64,000 nt of DNA from Streptomyces sp. 2114.4 (GTDB lineage: Bacteria; Actinomycetota; Actinomycetes; Streptomycetales; Streptomycetaceae), in the NCBI RefSeq assembly GCF_900187385.1, contig NZ_FYEY01000001.1, forward strand, positions 2,418,001 through 2,482,000, given 5' to 3'. The position numbers were made by a program, and so were the translations under genes. The notes beneath the pieces were generated by a model, which worked only from the letters and a program-made list of their open reading frames with translations, did no database searches and was not told where the DNA came from. Below are positions 43,842 through 53,965 of this stretch, one piece after another (within the stretch, counting starts at the first letter, position 1; every line of letters starts with the position of its first letter).

Positions 43842-44501
43842 CTAACCGCCCACCCCGAGGAAGCGCAGCACCGCCAGCACCCGGCGGTGATCGGCGTCCG
43901 CTCTGGGCAGGTCCAGTTTGGCGAGGATGTTGTTGATGTGCTTGGCCACCGCGCTCTCGCTCACCACGAGCTGTGCGGCGATGCCCGCGTTGGAGCGGCC
44001 CTCGGCCATCAGGGCGAGCACGTCCCGTTCGCGGGCCGTCAGCCGCTCCAGTGGATCGCTGGACCGCCGCACCAGCAACTGGGCGACGACCTGCGGGTCC
44101 AGCGCCGTCCCGCCGGCCGCCACCCTCCGCAGCGCCTCGATGAATTCCTCGACATCCGCGACCCGTTGTTTGAGCAGATAGCCGACGCCGCTGGTGTTCG
44201 TCGCGAGGAGATCGGCCGCGTAGCGCTCCTCGACGTACTGGGAGAGCATCAACACCGCTGTCTGCGGATACTTCTGACGTATCGACAGTGCGGCACGCAC
44301 ACCCTCGTCGGTGAAGCCGGGTGGCATCCGGACGTCCACCACCGCGAGGCCGGGCCGGTGTTCCTCGACCGCCGCCAGCAGCTCCTGCGCGTCCCCCGCC
44401 TCGGCCGCCACCTCGAACCCGGCCATCTCCACCACCTTGACCAGCCCGATCCGCAGCAGCACGGAGTCCTCGGCGATCACGGCACGCCTCACATCGGGCA
44501 C
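43842..44501 (-). CDS. NarL-type response regulator
   Basis: The 219-residue protein has a receiver domain (AVIAEDSVLLRIGLVKVV, phospho-acceptor Asp in LAVVDVRMPP, then Lys in YLLKQRVADVEEF) and a LuxR-type HTH: LTARERDVLALMAEGRSNAG, SESAVAKHINNILAKLDL. It overlaps the kinase gene by 13 bases; GGAG five bases before the GTG at 44499-44501 fits a coupled start. It is the output of the two-component pair and should bind the promoter of its regulon; targets unknown. Confidence 0.92.
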   Translation of the reverse strand: MPDVRRAVIAEDSVLLRIGLVKVVEMAGFEVAAEAGDAQELLAAVEEHRPGLAVVDVRMPPGFTDEGVRAALSIRQKYPQTAVLMLSQYVEERYAADLLATNTSGVGYLLKQRVADVEEFIEALRRVAAGGTALDPQVVAQLLVRRSSDPLERLTARERDVLALMAEGRSNAGIAAQLVVSESAVAKHINNILAKLDLPRADADHRRVLAVLRFLGVGG

Positions 44502-45715
44502 GGCAGCTCCACGTTCATCACGGTCGGGCCCCCCACGGGGCTGCTCATCCGGAAAGTTCCGTCCACGGACCGCACACGCTGGGCGAGCCCCTTCAGACCG
44601 CTCCCCTTGGACGGATCGGCGCCGCCCACACCGTCGTCGGCGATCACCACCCGCAGTATCCCGCCGAGCCGGGTGACCGTCACGTCCGCCCGGGTCGCCT
44701 CCCGTGCGTGCTTGGCGATATTCGTCAGCGCCTCGGAGACGACGAAGTAGGCGACCGTCTCGACGGCCGGTGCCGCGCGCTGCGGCAGGCCGGGCGGCAG
44801 GTCCACCCGCAGCCGGACGGGCAGCGGGGCGCGGGCCGCGAGTCCGGACAGCGCGGCGTCCAGCCCCAGCTCGTCCAGAACGGCCGGATGCAGCCCGCGC
44901 ACCAGGCTGTTGAGCTCCTCGATCGCGTCCTTCGCCTCGCGGTGCGCGGCGTCGATGACCTCCCGCGCCTCCGGTGGCAGATCCGTGAGCGTGGCCTTGG
45001 CCAGCCCCAGATTCAACGCCAGCGACACCAGCCGCTGCTGCGCGCCGTCGTGCAGATCCCGCTCGATACGCCGCCGTTCGGCATCCGCGGCGTCCACGGC
45101 ACCGGCCCGGCTCTCGGTCAGGTCCTCGACCCGGCGCGCCAGCTGGTCGGACCGGCTCACGCCCAGCAGCGCCTGCCCGGCCAGGATCTCCAGCCGGACG
45201 AGTCCGACGGCCAGCGCCGGGACCGCGGCGAGCGCCACCAGACCCAGCACGGTGAGGAAGGAGGCCGTGGTGAGGTAGCCGGGGTGGCCGGCCCGCCACC
45301 GCCACGACACCGCCCAGACCCACACCAGGACCGACGACGCCACCAGCGCCGCCAAGAGCAGTGCCAGCAGCAGGAATTCCAGCACCCCGAACAGCGGGCC
45401 GATCAGCAAGTTGTAGCCGAACTGCCGCTTGAGCTCCTTGAACCGCAGCCGTGGCAGCTCCACCCCGCACAGCGCCCGGAACCGCCGGCGCTGCGGCTCG
45501 GTCAGCCCCCAGCCCGCGACGACCAGCAGGGGAAGCGTGAACGCCAGCACCACCGGCGTCCCGGGGTCCGGGTCGAGTGCGGTGCCGAGGGCCAGCATCA
45601 CCACCCAGACGTGCAGCGCCAGCGGGATGAGATGCAGGGTCATCCCGGCGGCTATGAAGGCGATGTCACGCCGCATACGGACGAGAGCCCGGCGCAGCCG
45701 GGGCGGGACGGTCAT
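44489..45715 (-). CDS. Sensor histidine kinase, HisKA_3 type
   Basis: The 408-residue protein has membrane helices in the first half (IAFIAAGMTLHLIPLALHVW, LAFTLPLLVVAGW, LLALLLAALVASSVLVW, LTVLGLVALAAVPALAVGL) and then a dimerisation domain with the phospho-acceptor His (RRRIERDLHDGAQQRLVSLA) and a HATPase with VVSEALTNIAKHA, IADDGVGGADP and GSGLKGLAQR. TACGGT on the minus strand (45722-45727) lies six bases before the ATG, a leaderless-type -10; an ATG at 45769 is an alternative. It pairs with the NarL-type regulator encoded downstream. Signal unknown. Confidence 0.92.
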   Translation of the reverse strand: MTVPPRLRRALVRMRRDIAFIAAGMTLHLIPLALHVWVVMLALGTALDPDPGTPVVLAFTLPLLVVAGWGLTEPQRRRFRALCGVELPRLRFKELKRQFGYNLLIGPLFGVLEFLLLALLLAALVASSVLVWVWAVSWRWRAGHPGYLTTASFLTVLGLVALAAVPALAVGLVRLEILAGQALLGVSRSDQLARRVEDLTESRAGAVDAADAERRRIERDLHDGAQQRLVSLALNLGLAKATLTDLPPEAREVIDAAHREAKDAIEELNSLVRGLHPAVLDELGLDAALSGLAARAPLPVRLRVDLPPGLPQRAAPAVETVAYFVVSEALTNIAKHAREATRADVTVTRLGGILRVVIADDGVGGADPSKGSGLKGLAQRVRSVDGTFRMSSPVGGPTVMNVELPCPM

Positions 45716-45892
45716 GATCCAACCGTAGGGGGCGGGTTCGCCCGGCGGCCATGACAGCAGGGTCCGCATCGGGGGTGTAGCTGGTGCCACCCCAAGTCGG
45801 ACAGCGACGTTACTGACGGTGGCCCGCGAAAACCGGAGTGTTGATCACGAGCCCGAGGGCCGGGTTCACGACTTTCGAAAGCGACCCTTTCC

Positions 45893-46324
45893 ATGACTCT
45901 GACCGCCTTCAACGCCCCGTTCAAGAGCGGCAGTTGCCCGGCCGTCGGCGGCGCCGGCGGCCCCGTACGGCTCACCGCGGCGCGCCGCCTGCAGGGCAGG
46001 ATCCTGACCGGCGCCGGGCTCGCCCTCCTCCCCTGGCTCGGCTATCTCGCCGGCACCCTCCCGCCCGCCGAGGCCGCCGCCTGGGTCGTCCTGGACGCCC
46101 TGGAGGCTGCCGCCCTCCTCACCGCCGGCACCCGGCTGCTGCGCGGTGACTCGCGCCACCGCGCGCCCGCGGCCGCCGCGGCGGTCCTGCTCCTCGCCGA
46201 CGCCTGCCTCGACCTGGCCACCGCGGCCCCCGGCACGGAGCTGGCCACCGCCCTCGCCATGGCCGTCGGGGCGGAACTCCCCCTGGCGGGCCTGTGCGCC
46301 TGGCTCACGTCGCGGCGGACGTGA
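45893..46324 (+). CDS. Small four-helix membrane protein of unknown family
   Basis: The 143-residue protein has a cytoplasmic start (about 30 residues) and four hydrophobic segments: ILTGAGLALLPWLGYLAG, AAAWVVLDALEAAALLTAG, AAAAAVLLLADACLDLAT and ATALAMAVGAELPLAGLCAW. Conserved-looking polar residues in the helices (Asp, Glu, Cys) suggest a helical bundle. Similar small proteins are encoded near two-component systems in Streptomyces, but I do not recognise a named family. It is divergent from the two-component system and has a terminator downstream. Confidence 0.6.
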   Translation: MTLTAFNAPFKSGSCPAVGGAGGPVRLTAARRLQGRILTGAGLALLPWLGYLAGTLPPAEAAAWVVLDALEAAALLTAGTRLLRGDSRHRAPAAAAAVLLLADACLDLATAAPGTELATALAMAVGAELPLAGLCAWLTSRRT

Positions 46325-46332
46325 GAGCACAA

Positions 46333-46376
46333 AAGCGCCGGCCGGCCCCGGAAGAATCCGAGCCCGGCCGGCGCTT
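46333..46376. terminator. Bidirectional terminator beside glyS
   Basis: AAGCGCCGGCCGG and CCGGCCGGCGCTT form a 13-bp stem with an 18-base loop between the convergent small membrane-protein gene and glyS. Confidence 0.75.
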
Positions 46377-46429
46377 GAGGTCACGCGCAGGGGCGCAGCC
46401 CCGCGAAAAGCGGCCCGCCCCGTGAGGGA

Positions 46430-47812
<1,383 letters not shown>

Positions 47813-47986
47813 GGTGCTCTCTTCATTACGACGACGAACGATGGATGGGCGGCGCCCGAACGTCTCGCTGGGGGGTGCAGGCCGGGAGACGGGTGGGCGA
47901 ATAGTTCAGGGTACCGGCGGCCGCACCCTCTGGATCAAATCGGTTCCGGCCCCGTTGTCGCCCCGCTCACACCCATGCACCTGTTG

Positions 47987-48024
47987 TTGACAATCGTTTC
48001 CAACTTTGTTGAAAATGAGTGTCA
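47987..48024 (+). promoter_or_regulatory. Zinc operon promoter with two Zur-like boxes
   Basis: TTGACA (47987-47992), a 17-base spacer and TGAAAA (48010-48015) form a promoter. Two 15-base Zur-like boxes cover it: TGACAATCGTTTCCA (47988-48002) over the -35 and TGAAAATGAGTGTCA (48010-48024) over the -10, centres 22 bp apart. The predicted transcript start is at or next to the ATG (48024), so the mRNA is probably leaderless. Confidence 0.7.
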
Positions 48025-48986
48025 TGAACATACGCCGTCACATATCCACCGCGGCCCTCGCCGGAGTCTCGGTGCTCGGCCTGCTGGCCCTCTCCGCCTG
48101 CTCCCCCGCCGGCGGGGCCCGCACCGAGGACGGCAGGCTGCGGGTGACAGCGTCCTTCTACCCCATGGAATTCCTCGCCCAGCAGATCGGCGGGAAGCAC
48201 GTCGAGGTGACCGACCTCACCAAGCCGGGCGTCGAGCCGCACGATCTTGAGCTCACCCCGAAGCAGACCGGTCAGCTCGGCGACTCCGGCGCGATCGTCT
48301 ACCTCAAGGGCCTGCAGCCCGCCGTGGACGACGCCGTCGCGCAGTCCGGCAACCAGCACGTCGCCGACGCCGCCGCGCTCACCTCCCTCGAAAAGCACGG
48401 CACCGAGGTCGACGGCCACCACCACACCACCGGCGACAACCACTCGCACTCCGAGGCCGAGGGCGGCGCCGACCCGCACATCTGGCTGGACCCCGTGAAG
48501 TACGCCGAGGTCGCCAAGGGCGTGAACAAGACCCTCGCCAAGGCCGACCCGGACCACCGGGCCGCCTACCAGAAGAACACCGACGCGCTGGTGAAGAAGC
48601 TGGACGGGCTGGACCAGGAGTTCCGGGCCGGGCTGAAGAAGCGGTCCTCGGACACCTTCCTCACCACCCACGCGGCCTTCGGCTACCTCGCCGAGCGCTA
48701 CGGCCTGACCGAGGAGGCCATCAGCGGCCTCGACCCCGAGTCCGAGCCCAGCGCCCACCGCATCAAGGACCTGCACACCCTCGCCGCCGCGCACCACGTC
48801 TCGACCGTCTTCTTCGAGACCATCGCCAACCCGGCCACCGCCAAGGCCCTGGCCGGCGACCTGCACCTGAAGACCGACGTCCTCGACCCGCTCGAGGGGA
48901 TCAACGGCAAGTCCCGCGGCAGGGACTACTTCGGGGTGCAGCGCGCCAACCTCGCCGCGCTCCAGAAGGCGCTCGGCAGCAAGTGA
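48024..48986 (+). CDS. znuA: Zinc/manganese ABC transporter binding lipoprotein
   Basis: The 320-residue protein is a cluster 9 solute-binding protein. It has a lipobox (LLALSAC), VTASFYPMEFLAQQIGG, the first metal His in VEPHDLELTPKQ, a His-rich loop (HHHTTGDNHSHS), HIWLDPV with the second His, FLTTHAAFGYLAERYG with the third, and a C-terminal FFETIANP before the final Asp. Such loops favour zinc over manganese. It is the first gene of a three-gene operon under Zur-like boxes. The alternative in-frame ATG at 48015 lies within the predicted -10 and is unlikely. Confidence 0.93.
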   Translation: MNIRRHISTAALAGVSVLGLLALSACSPAGGARTEDGRLRVTASFYPMEFLAQQIGGKHVEVTDLTKPGVEPHDLELTPKQTGQLGDSGAIVYLKGLQPAVDDAVAQSGNQHVADAAALTSLEKHGTEVDGHHHTTGDNHSHSEAEGGADPHIWLDPVKYAEVAKGVNKTLAKADPDHRAAYQKNTDALVKKLDGLDQEFRAGLKKRSSDTFLTTHAAFGYLAERYGLTEEAISGLDPESEPSAHRIKDLHTLAAAHHVSTVFFETIANPATAKALAGDLHLKTDVLDPLEGINGKSRGRDYFGVQRANLAALQKALGSK

Positions 48987-49090
48987 CGGACACCGGACGA
49001 GCCACGGACACCCGACGAACGGCGGACACCGGAGCAAGTGACGGACGCCGGCAAGTGACGGAGACCGCACCACACGTGACGGAGGTCACC
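48987..49090 (+). repeat. Degenerate repeats between znuA and znuC
   Basis: Units like GACGGACACCGGACGA and GCAAGTGACGGACGCCG are repeated five or six times with variation between the znuA stop and the znuC start. Most probably expansion by slippage; in frame it would encode a TDTGRATDT-type stretch if translation began at the overlapping GTG (48983). Confidence 0.5.
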
Positions 49091-49870
49091 ATGAACCAGT
49101 CGCCCGGCCAGCCGGTCATCGACCTGCGCGGGGCCACCGCCTCCCTGGGCGCCCGGCCCGTGCTGCGCGGCGTCGACCTGACGGTGCACACCGGCGAGGT
49201 CGTCGCACTGCTCGGCGCCAACGGCTCCGGCAAGTCCACCGCCGTCCGCTCGGTGATCGGCCAGGTCCCGCTCACCGGCGGCGAGCTGGCCCTCTTCGGC
49301 ACGCCGTTCCGGCGCTTTCGGGCCTGGGCCCGGATCGGGTACGTACCGCAGCGCACCACGGCGGCCGGCGGCGTCCCCGCCACCGTCGGCGAGGTCGTCA
49401 CGGCCGGCCGGCTCGCCCGTACGAAGCTGGGGATCCTGCGCAAGGCCGACCGCGCCGCGGTGCACCACGCCCTGGAACTGGTCGGCATGGCGGACCGCGC
49501 CAAGGACTCCGTCAACGCGCTCTCCGGCGGACAGCACCAGCGGGTGCTGATCGCCCGCGCGCTGGCCGGCGAACCGGACCTGCTGATCATGGACGAGCCG
49601 ATGGCAGGCGTCGACCTGGCCAGCCAGGAAGTGCTCGCCTCCGCACTGCGCGAACAGGTCGGCCGCGGCACCACCGTCCTGCTCGTGCTGCACGAGCTGG
49701 GCCCGCTGGAGCCGCTGATCGACCGCGCGGTGGTGCTGCGCGACGGCTGCGTGGTCCACGACGGCCCGCCGCCCGAGGCCGTGGGCCAGCATGCGCTGCC
49801 CGGCCATGACCATGTCCACCCGCACGCCGATGCGGCGGCGGAACCGATCCGGACGGGGCTGCTGAGCTGA
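49091..49870 (+). CDS. znuC: Zinc ABC transporter ATP-binding protein
   Basis: The 259-residue ATPase has Walker A (GANGSGKSTAV), Q-loop (YVPQRTT), signature (LSGGQHQR), Walker B (LLIMDEPMAG) and the H-loop (LVLHELG). The last about 35 residues are His-rich (GHDHVHPHADA), as in many zinc or manganese importers. I chose the ATG at 49091 because GGAGGT lies immediately upstream; a GTG at 48983 overlapping the znuA stop would add a repetitive 36-residue extension. It overlaps the permease start by one base (TGATG). Confidence 0.93.
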   Translation: MNQSPGQPVIDLRGATASLGARPVLRGVDLTVHTGEVVALLGANGSGKSTAVRSVIGQVPLTGGELALFGTPFRRFRAWARIGYVPQRTTAAGGVPATVGEVVTAGRLARTKLGILRKADRAAVHHALELVGMADRAKDSVNALSGGQHQRVLIARALAGEPDLLIMDEPMAGVDLASQEVLASALREQVGRGTTVLLVLHELGPLEPLIDRAVVLRDGCVVHDGPPPEAVGQHALPGHDHVHPHADAAAEPIRTGLLS

Positions 49871-50769
49871 TGGAAATCCTCGACTACGCCTTTATGCAAC
49901 GGGCCCTGATCGCCGCCCTGATCGTCGGCGTCACCGCCCCCGCCATCGGCATCTACCTCGTCCAGCGCCGCCAGGCCCTGATGGGCGACGGCATCGGCCA
50001 TGTCGCGCTCACCGGCGTCGGCCTCGGCTTCCTGCTCAACACCAGCCCGGTGTGGGTGGCCACCGCCGTGGCCATCGCCGGCTCCGTCGTCATGGAGCTG
50101 ATCCGCTGGTACGGCAAGACCCGCGGTGACCTCGCGCTGGCCATGCTGTTCTACGGCGGCATGGCGGGCGGCGTGATGCTGATGAACCTCTCCGACGCCG
50201 GCTCCAACGCCAACCTCGGCACCTACCTCTTCGGCTCGATCACCACCGTCTCGCCCCAGGACATGACGACGATCTACATCCTGGCCGCCCTGGTGCTGGC
50301 GATCACGATCGGCCTGCGCCGCCAGCTGTTCGCCGTCTGCCAGGACGAGGAGTTCGCCCGGGTGACCGGACTGCCGGTGCGGCTGCTCAATCTGCTGGTC
50401 GCCGTCACCGCCGCGGTCACCGTCACCGTCGCCATGCGGGTCGTCGGACTGCTGCTGGTCAGCGCCCTGATGGTGATCCCGGTCGCGGCCGCCCAGCAGA
50501 TCAGCCGCAGCTTCGCGCTCACCTTCGCGGTGGCCGTCGCGATCGGTGTCGCGGTCACCCTTACGGGCACCGCCACCTCGTACTACGTGGACGTGCCCTC
50601 CGGCGCCACGATCGTGCTGTTCGCCATCGGACTGTTCGTGCTCTTCACGGCGCTCGCCGCGCCGCTCGCGAAAAAGCGCGTCAGGGCTGCCGCGGAGGGC
50701 TCCGAGGGGTGCACCCTGGAGGTACCCGGCGGCCGCGCCGCCCCGGACGATGTGAGCGTGGCCGGATGA
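49870..50769 (+). CDS. znuB: Zinc ABC transporter permease
   Basis: The 299-residue protein has about eight membrane helices of the ABC-3 (metal) permease family, opening MQRALIAALIVGVTAPAIGIYLVQR and containing LMGDGIGHVALTGVGLGFLL and the ATPase-docking loop with DEEFARVTGLPVRLLN. It is the last gene of the znuACB operon. The start overlaps the znuC stop. The C-terminus is long and hydrophilic (about 35 residues). Confidence 0.94.
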   Translation: MEILDYAFMQRALIAALIVGVTAPAIGIYLVQRRQALMGDGIGHVALTGVGLGFLLNTSPVWVATAVAIAGSVVMELIRWYGKTRGDLALAMLFYGGMAGGVMLMNLSDAGSNANLGTYLFGSITTVSPQDMTTIYILAALVLAITIGLRRQLFAVCQDEEFARVTGLPVRLLNLLVAVTAAVTVTVAMRVVGLLLVSALMVIPVAAAQQISRSFALTFAVAVAIGVAVTLTGTATSYYVDVPSGATIVLFAIGLFVLFTALAAPLAKKRVRAAAEGSEGCTLEVPGGRAAPDDVSVAG

Positions 50770-50908
50770 GCGCGGGCAGGCAGGTGTCGGCAGGTAGCGT
50801 GAACACAGCGGCGTACGCGTAAGCGTCCCCCCGTTGGTCCGGCCATCACCTGGCACAATGGCGGGACGCACGTGCAGGGGGAAGTCCTGACGTCCTAGGG
50901 AGGCAACG

Positions 50909-51337
50909 GTGGCGACGAGCGCGGGATCTCCGGTACGCGGCCGGTCGACGCGGCAGCGGACCGCGGTGTCGGCCGCACTCGACGAGGTCGACGAGTTCCG
51001 CAGTGCGCAGGAGCTGCACGACATGCTCAAGCACAAGGGCGACTCGGTCGGGCTGACCACCGTCTACCGGACGCTGCAGTCCCTCGCCGACGCCGGTGAG
51101 GTCGACGTACTGCGCACCAGCGAGGGCGAGGCCGTCTACCGCCGGTGCAGCACCGACGATCACCACCACCATCTGGTGTGCCGGGCCTGCGGCAAGGCCG
51201 TCGAGGTCGAGGGCCCCGCGGTGGAGAAGTGGGCCGACCAGATCGCCGCGGAGCACGGCTTCCGGGACGTCGCGCACACCATCGAGATCTTCGGGACCTG
51301 CGGGGAGTGCGCCGAGCGGGCCGCCGAGAAGCAGTAG
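50909..51337 (+). CDS. zur: Zinc uptake regulator, Fur family
   Basis: The 142-residue repressor has a Fur-type winged helix (RQRTAVSAALDEVDEFRSAQ, HKGDSVGLTTVYRTLQSLADAG), then the zinc-binding hinge DDHHHHLVCRACGKAVEVEG and the C-terminal CGECAE pair; both CxxC motifs of the structural site are present. It follows the zinc transporter and is the likely binder of the two boxes before znuA. GGGAGG precedes the GTG start by five bases. It ends before a strong bidirectional terminator. Confidence 0.94.
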   Translation: MATSAGSPVRGRSTRQRTAVSAALDEVDEFRSAQELHDMLKHKGDSVGLTTVYRTLQSLADAGEVDVLRTSEGEAVYRRCSTDDHHHHLVCRACGKAVEVEGPAVEKWADQIAAEHGFRDVAHTIEIFGTCGECAERAAEKQ

Positions 51338-51365
51338 CGGCAGACAGCACGCACACGCCAGCGCG

Positions 51366-51398
51366 AAGGGCCGCCTCCGACGACCGGAGGCGGCCCTT
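51366..51398. terminator. Bidirectional terminator between zur and uppS
   Basis: AAGGGCCGCCTCCG and CGGAGGCGGCCCTT form a perfect 14-bp stem with a five-base loop. The AA start and TT end favour termination in both directions. Confidence 0.85.
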
Positions 51399-51417
51399 GG
51401 GCGTCTGTCCGCCGCCC

Positions 51418-52236
51418 CTACGTCGCGGTTTCGCCCTCCGCCAGCTGCGCGCCGCCGAACCTGCGGTCCCGCTTCGCGTACTCCAGGCACGCCTGCCACA
51501 GGTTCCGGCGGTCGAAATCCGGCCACAGAATGTCCTGGAAGACCATCTCGGCATACGCGCTCTGCCAGATCAGGTAATTCGAGGTCCGCTGCTCACCGGA
51601 CGGCCGGACGAAGAGATCCACATCCGGCATGTCCGGGTAGTACATGTACTTCGCGACGGTCTTCTCGTTCACCTTCGACGGGTCCAGCTTTCCGGCCCGC
51701 ACATCCGCCGCGATGGCCGCCGCCGCATCGGCGATCTCGGCCCGCCCGCCGTAATTCACGCAGAAATACAGCGTCATGGCGTCATTGTTCTTGGTCTGCT
51801 CCTGGGCGATCTGGAGCTCCTGCACGACCGACTTCCACAGCTTCGGCATCCGGCCGACCCACCGGATGCGAATGCCCAGCGCGTCCATTTCGTCCCGGCG
51901 CCGCCGGATCACATCGCGGTTGAAGTTCATCAGGAACTTCACCTCGTCGGGCGACCGCTTCCAGTTCTCCGTCGAGAAGGCGTACAGCGAAAGGTTCTTC
52001 ACGCCCATTTCGATGCAGCCCTTGAGGACGTCCAGGACGACACCCTCGCCGACCTTGTGGCCCTCGGTGCGCGGCAGCCCGCGCTCCTTGGCCCACCGGC
52101 CGTTGCCGTCCATGACGACCGCCACATGGTTCGGGACGAGCTCACCGGGGATCTTCGGCGGCCGCGCACCGGAAGGGTGCGGCTCGGGCGTCACGTACTC
52201 ACGTCGATTACGGCCCAGAATCCCGCGTCGTGCCAT
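51418..52236 (-). CDS. uppS: Polyprenyl diphosphate synthase, cis-type (UppS)
   Basis: The 272-residue enzyme elongates isoprenoid chains in cis, providing undecaprenyl- or decaprenyl-type lipid carriers for the cell wall. Motifs: [20 protein letters not shown] with the catalytic Asp, [36 protein letters not shown], and [21 protein letters not shown] with the conserved R-x-x-G-E-Q-R. The ATG at 52234-52236 follows AGGAG by eleven bases; a GTG three codons upstream is possible. It lies downstream of recO on the same strand with a small repeat array between them. Confidence 0.94.
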   Translation of the reverse strand: MARRGILGRNRREYVTPEPHPSGARPPKIPGELVPNHVAVVMDGNGRWAKERGLPRTEGHKVGEGVVLDVLKGCIEMGVKNLSLYAFSTENWKRSPDEVKFLMNFNRDVIRRRRDEMDALGIRIRWVGRMPKLWKSVVQELQIAQEQTKNNDAMTLYFCVNYGGRAEIADAAAAIAADVRAGKLDPSKVNEKTVAKYMYYPDMPDVDLFVRPSGEQRTSNYLIWQSAYAEMVFQDILWPDFDRRNLWQACLEYAKRDRRFGGAQLAEGETAT

Positions 52237-52251
52237 GCGGCCCACGTCTCC

Positions 52252-52322
52252 TATGTGTCTTGAGGGCGTTTTTGCCTTGAGGGGCGTATGTGTTTTGAGG
52301 GGTGTATGCGTCTTGAGGGTGG
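52252..52322 (-). repeat. Four tandem copies of an 18-bp element
   Basis: Units TATGTGTCTTGAGGGCG-type begin at 52252, 52269, 52287 and 52305, filling the gap between recO and uppS. Each contains a YTTGAGGG core. Slippage is the simplest origin; it sets the recO-uppS spacing. Confidence 0.75.
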
Positions 52323-52328
52323 TGTTCG

Positions 52329-53075
52329 CTATTTCTCTACGTACCGGAGGGAACGCAGGCCCCGCTCCAGATGCCAGTGCAGATACGCCGTGACGAGCCC
52401 GCTGCCCTCCCGGGCATGACGGGCCTCGCAGGCGTCCGCGGTCTCCCAGTCGCCGGTCAGCAGCGCGCTGAGGAGCCCGATGGCCTCAGAGGAGGGTACG
52501 ACGCTCCCCGGCACCCGGCAGTCACCGCAGGTCACCCCGCCCGCCCCCACGGAGAAGAACCGGTTGGGACCGGGCATCCCGCACCGTGCGCAGCTGTCGA
52601 AACTCGGCGCATAGCCGTTGACGGCGAGCGAGCGCAGCAGGAAGGCGTCCAGCACCAGATGCGGCGCGTGCTCGCCGCGGGACAGCGTCCGCAGCCCGCC
52701 GACCAGCAGCAGATACTGCTGTACGGCGGGCTCGCCCTCGTGGTCGGTGAAGCGCTCGGCGGTCTCCAGCATGGCCGTGCCGGCCGTGTAGCGGGCGTAG
52801 TCCGTGACGATCCCGCCGCCGTACGCCGCGATCGTCTCGCTCTGCGTGCACAGCGGCAGCCCGCGCCCGATCAGCTCGCTGCCGCGCGCATAGAACTGCA
52901 CATCGACGTGCGAGAACGGCTCCAGCCGCGCCCCGAACTTCGACTTCGTCCGCCGCACCCCACGCGCCACCGCACGGACCCGGCCGTGACTCCGGGTGAG
53001 CAGCGTGATGATCCGGTCCGCCTCACCCAGCTTCTGGGTGCGCAGCACGATGCCGTCGTCGCGGAACAGACTCAT
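52329..53075 (-). CDS. recO: DNA repair protein RecO
   Basis: The 248-residue recombination mediator helps load RecA with RecR. It has an N-terminal OB fold ([47 protein letters not shown] with a GARLEP motif) and a C-terminal zinc finger with CARCG and CGDC. Length and motifs are normal for the actinobacterial family. The ATG at 53073-53075 has no strong ribosome site. It is in the conserved order recO-uppS-(zur-zinc operon)-glyS of streptomycetes. Confidence 0.93.
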   Translation of the reverse strand: MSLFRDDGIVLRTQKLGEADRIITLLTRSHGRVRAVARGVRRTKSKFGARLEPFSHVDVQFYARGSELIGRGLPLCTQSETIAAYGGGIVTDYARYTAGTAMLETAERFTDHEGEPAVQQYLLLVGGLRTLSRGEHAPHLVLDAFLLRSLAVNGYAPSFDSCARCGMPGPNRFFSVGAGGVTCGDCRVPGSVVPSSEAIGLLSALLTGDWETADACEARHAREGSGLVTAYLHWHLERGLRSLRYVEK

Positions 53076-53493
53076 GGCGCCATTCTCGCGCATGGCGGCG
53101 GGGCCGCCGCCTTCCGGCCCACCGCGGCGCTCGTGCCGGGCGCCGGGCCCGACTGCGGCCTCGTACGCGGCGTCGCCTCGCCGGGCATCGGCCAGCCGCC
53201 GGGCGGCGGTCGTCGCACTTCCCGTTTCGTTGATCCGCTTCATCTCGTCCCCGCCTTTCACCGCTTTCACTGTTCGCGTTCAGAGCGTGACGCTGCGGAT
53301 CCGGGCTGCGCAATGAGATGAGCTCTACAGCCGCCTTGCAGAGAAGCCGCAGGGAAGCTCGCGGAGGAAAGGCGGAGAAAAGGGAGTCGCATGGCCGACG
53401 CGCCACACCAACCGGGGCGGGAATCCCACGGGTCGAGCCCCCTGGATCTCATCCCATTCGATGACACACCGCCAACCGCTATACAAAGGGCGT
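53076..53493. other. Gap upstream of recO
   Basis: This 418-base region holds the recO promoter side. I see no gene or clear regulatory element; it is moderately GC-rich and ends at a decayed gene remnant. Confidence 0.35.
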
Positions 53494-53723
53494 GTATTGG
53501 AGACGCCGCCGGACGATCCTGCCGTGGTGAAGCGGGCACAGGCGGCTTACGATCTGTTCAGGGCCGCCACGCTGTCGCCGGAGGCCCCCTGTCCCTGACC
53601 GAACCGGCGGCGGAAGGCTTCCGACGATGCGCGAGTTCGCCCGGCCCGGTGCTCACCGTCCCGGCCACCCGCTGGACCACGTTCATCGACGCCGTCAAGG
53701 ACGGGCAATTCGCAGCCGCCTGA
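53494..53723 (+). pseudogene. Decayed XRE(DUF5753)-DUF397 pair
   Basis: Two frame-shifted fragments survive. 53494-53598 reads PDDPAVVKRAQAAYDLFRAA then TLSPEA, which matches the C-terminal end of DUF5753 (Scr1-type) regulators, then stops. 53627-53723 reads PGPVLTVPATRWTTFIDAVK then DGQF, the last third of DUF397. The XRE helix-turn-helix and most of both proteins are gone. The order regulator then DUF397 is the normal one, so this is a relic of a complete pair. Confidence 0.6.
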
Positions 53724-53965
53724 CTGTCTTTCACCAGGCGTACACACCAGGCACACAAAGGCCCCGCCGTCCCACTGGATGACGGGGCCACATCACGTTA
53801 TCGTCCGGGGCATCGCGGGCGGAAGGCGACCTTCCGCACTTCTCCGTCCCCCGGGGGAAGTGGCCCTCACGGCACGTCAACAGCCCGGTAGCATCCCGTG
53901 ATGATCGGCAGCACAACGCCGTGAAGGCCGGCCGACCCCGTCAGTACCCCCAATTGAGGATCTCG

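Noticed and set aside
52252..52322. CRISPR-like spacing of short repeats
   Set aside because: Repeats are 18 bp with no unique spacers and there are no cas genes in the window.
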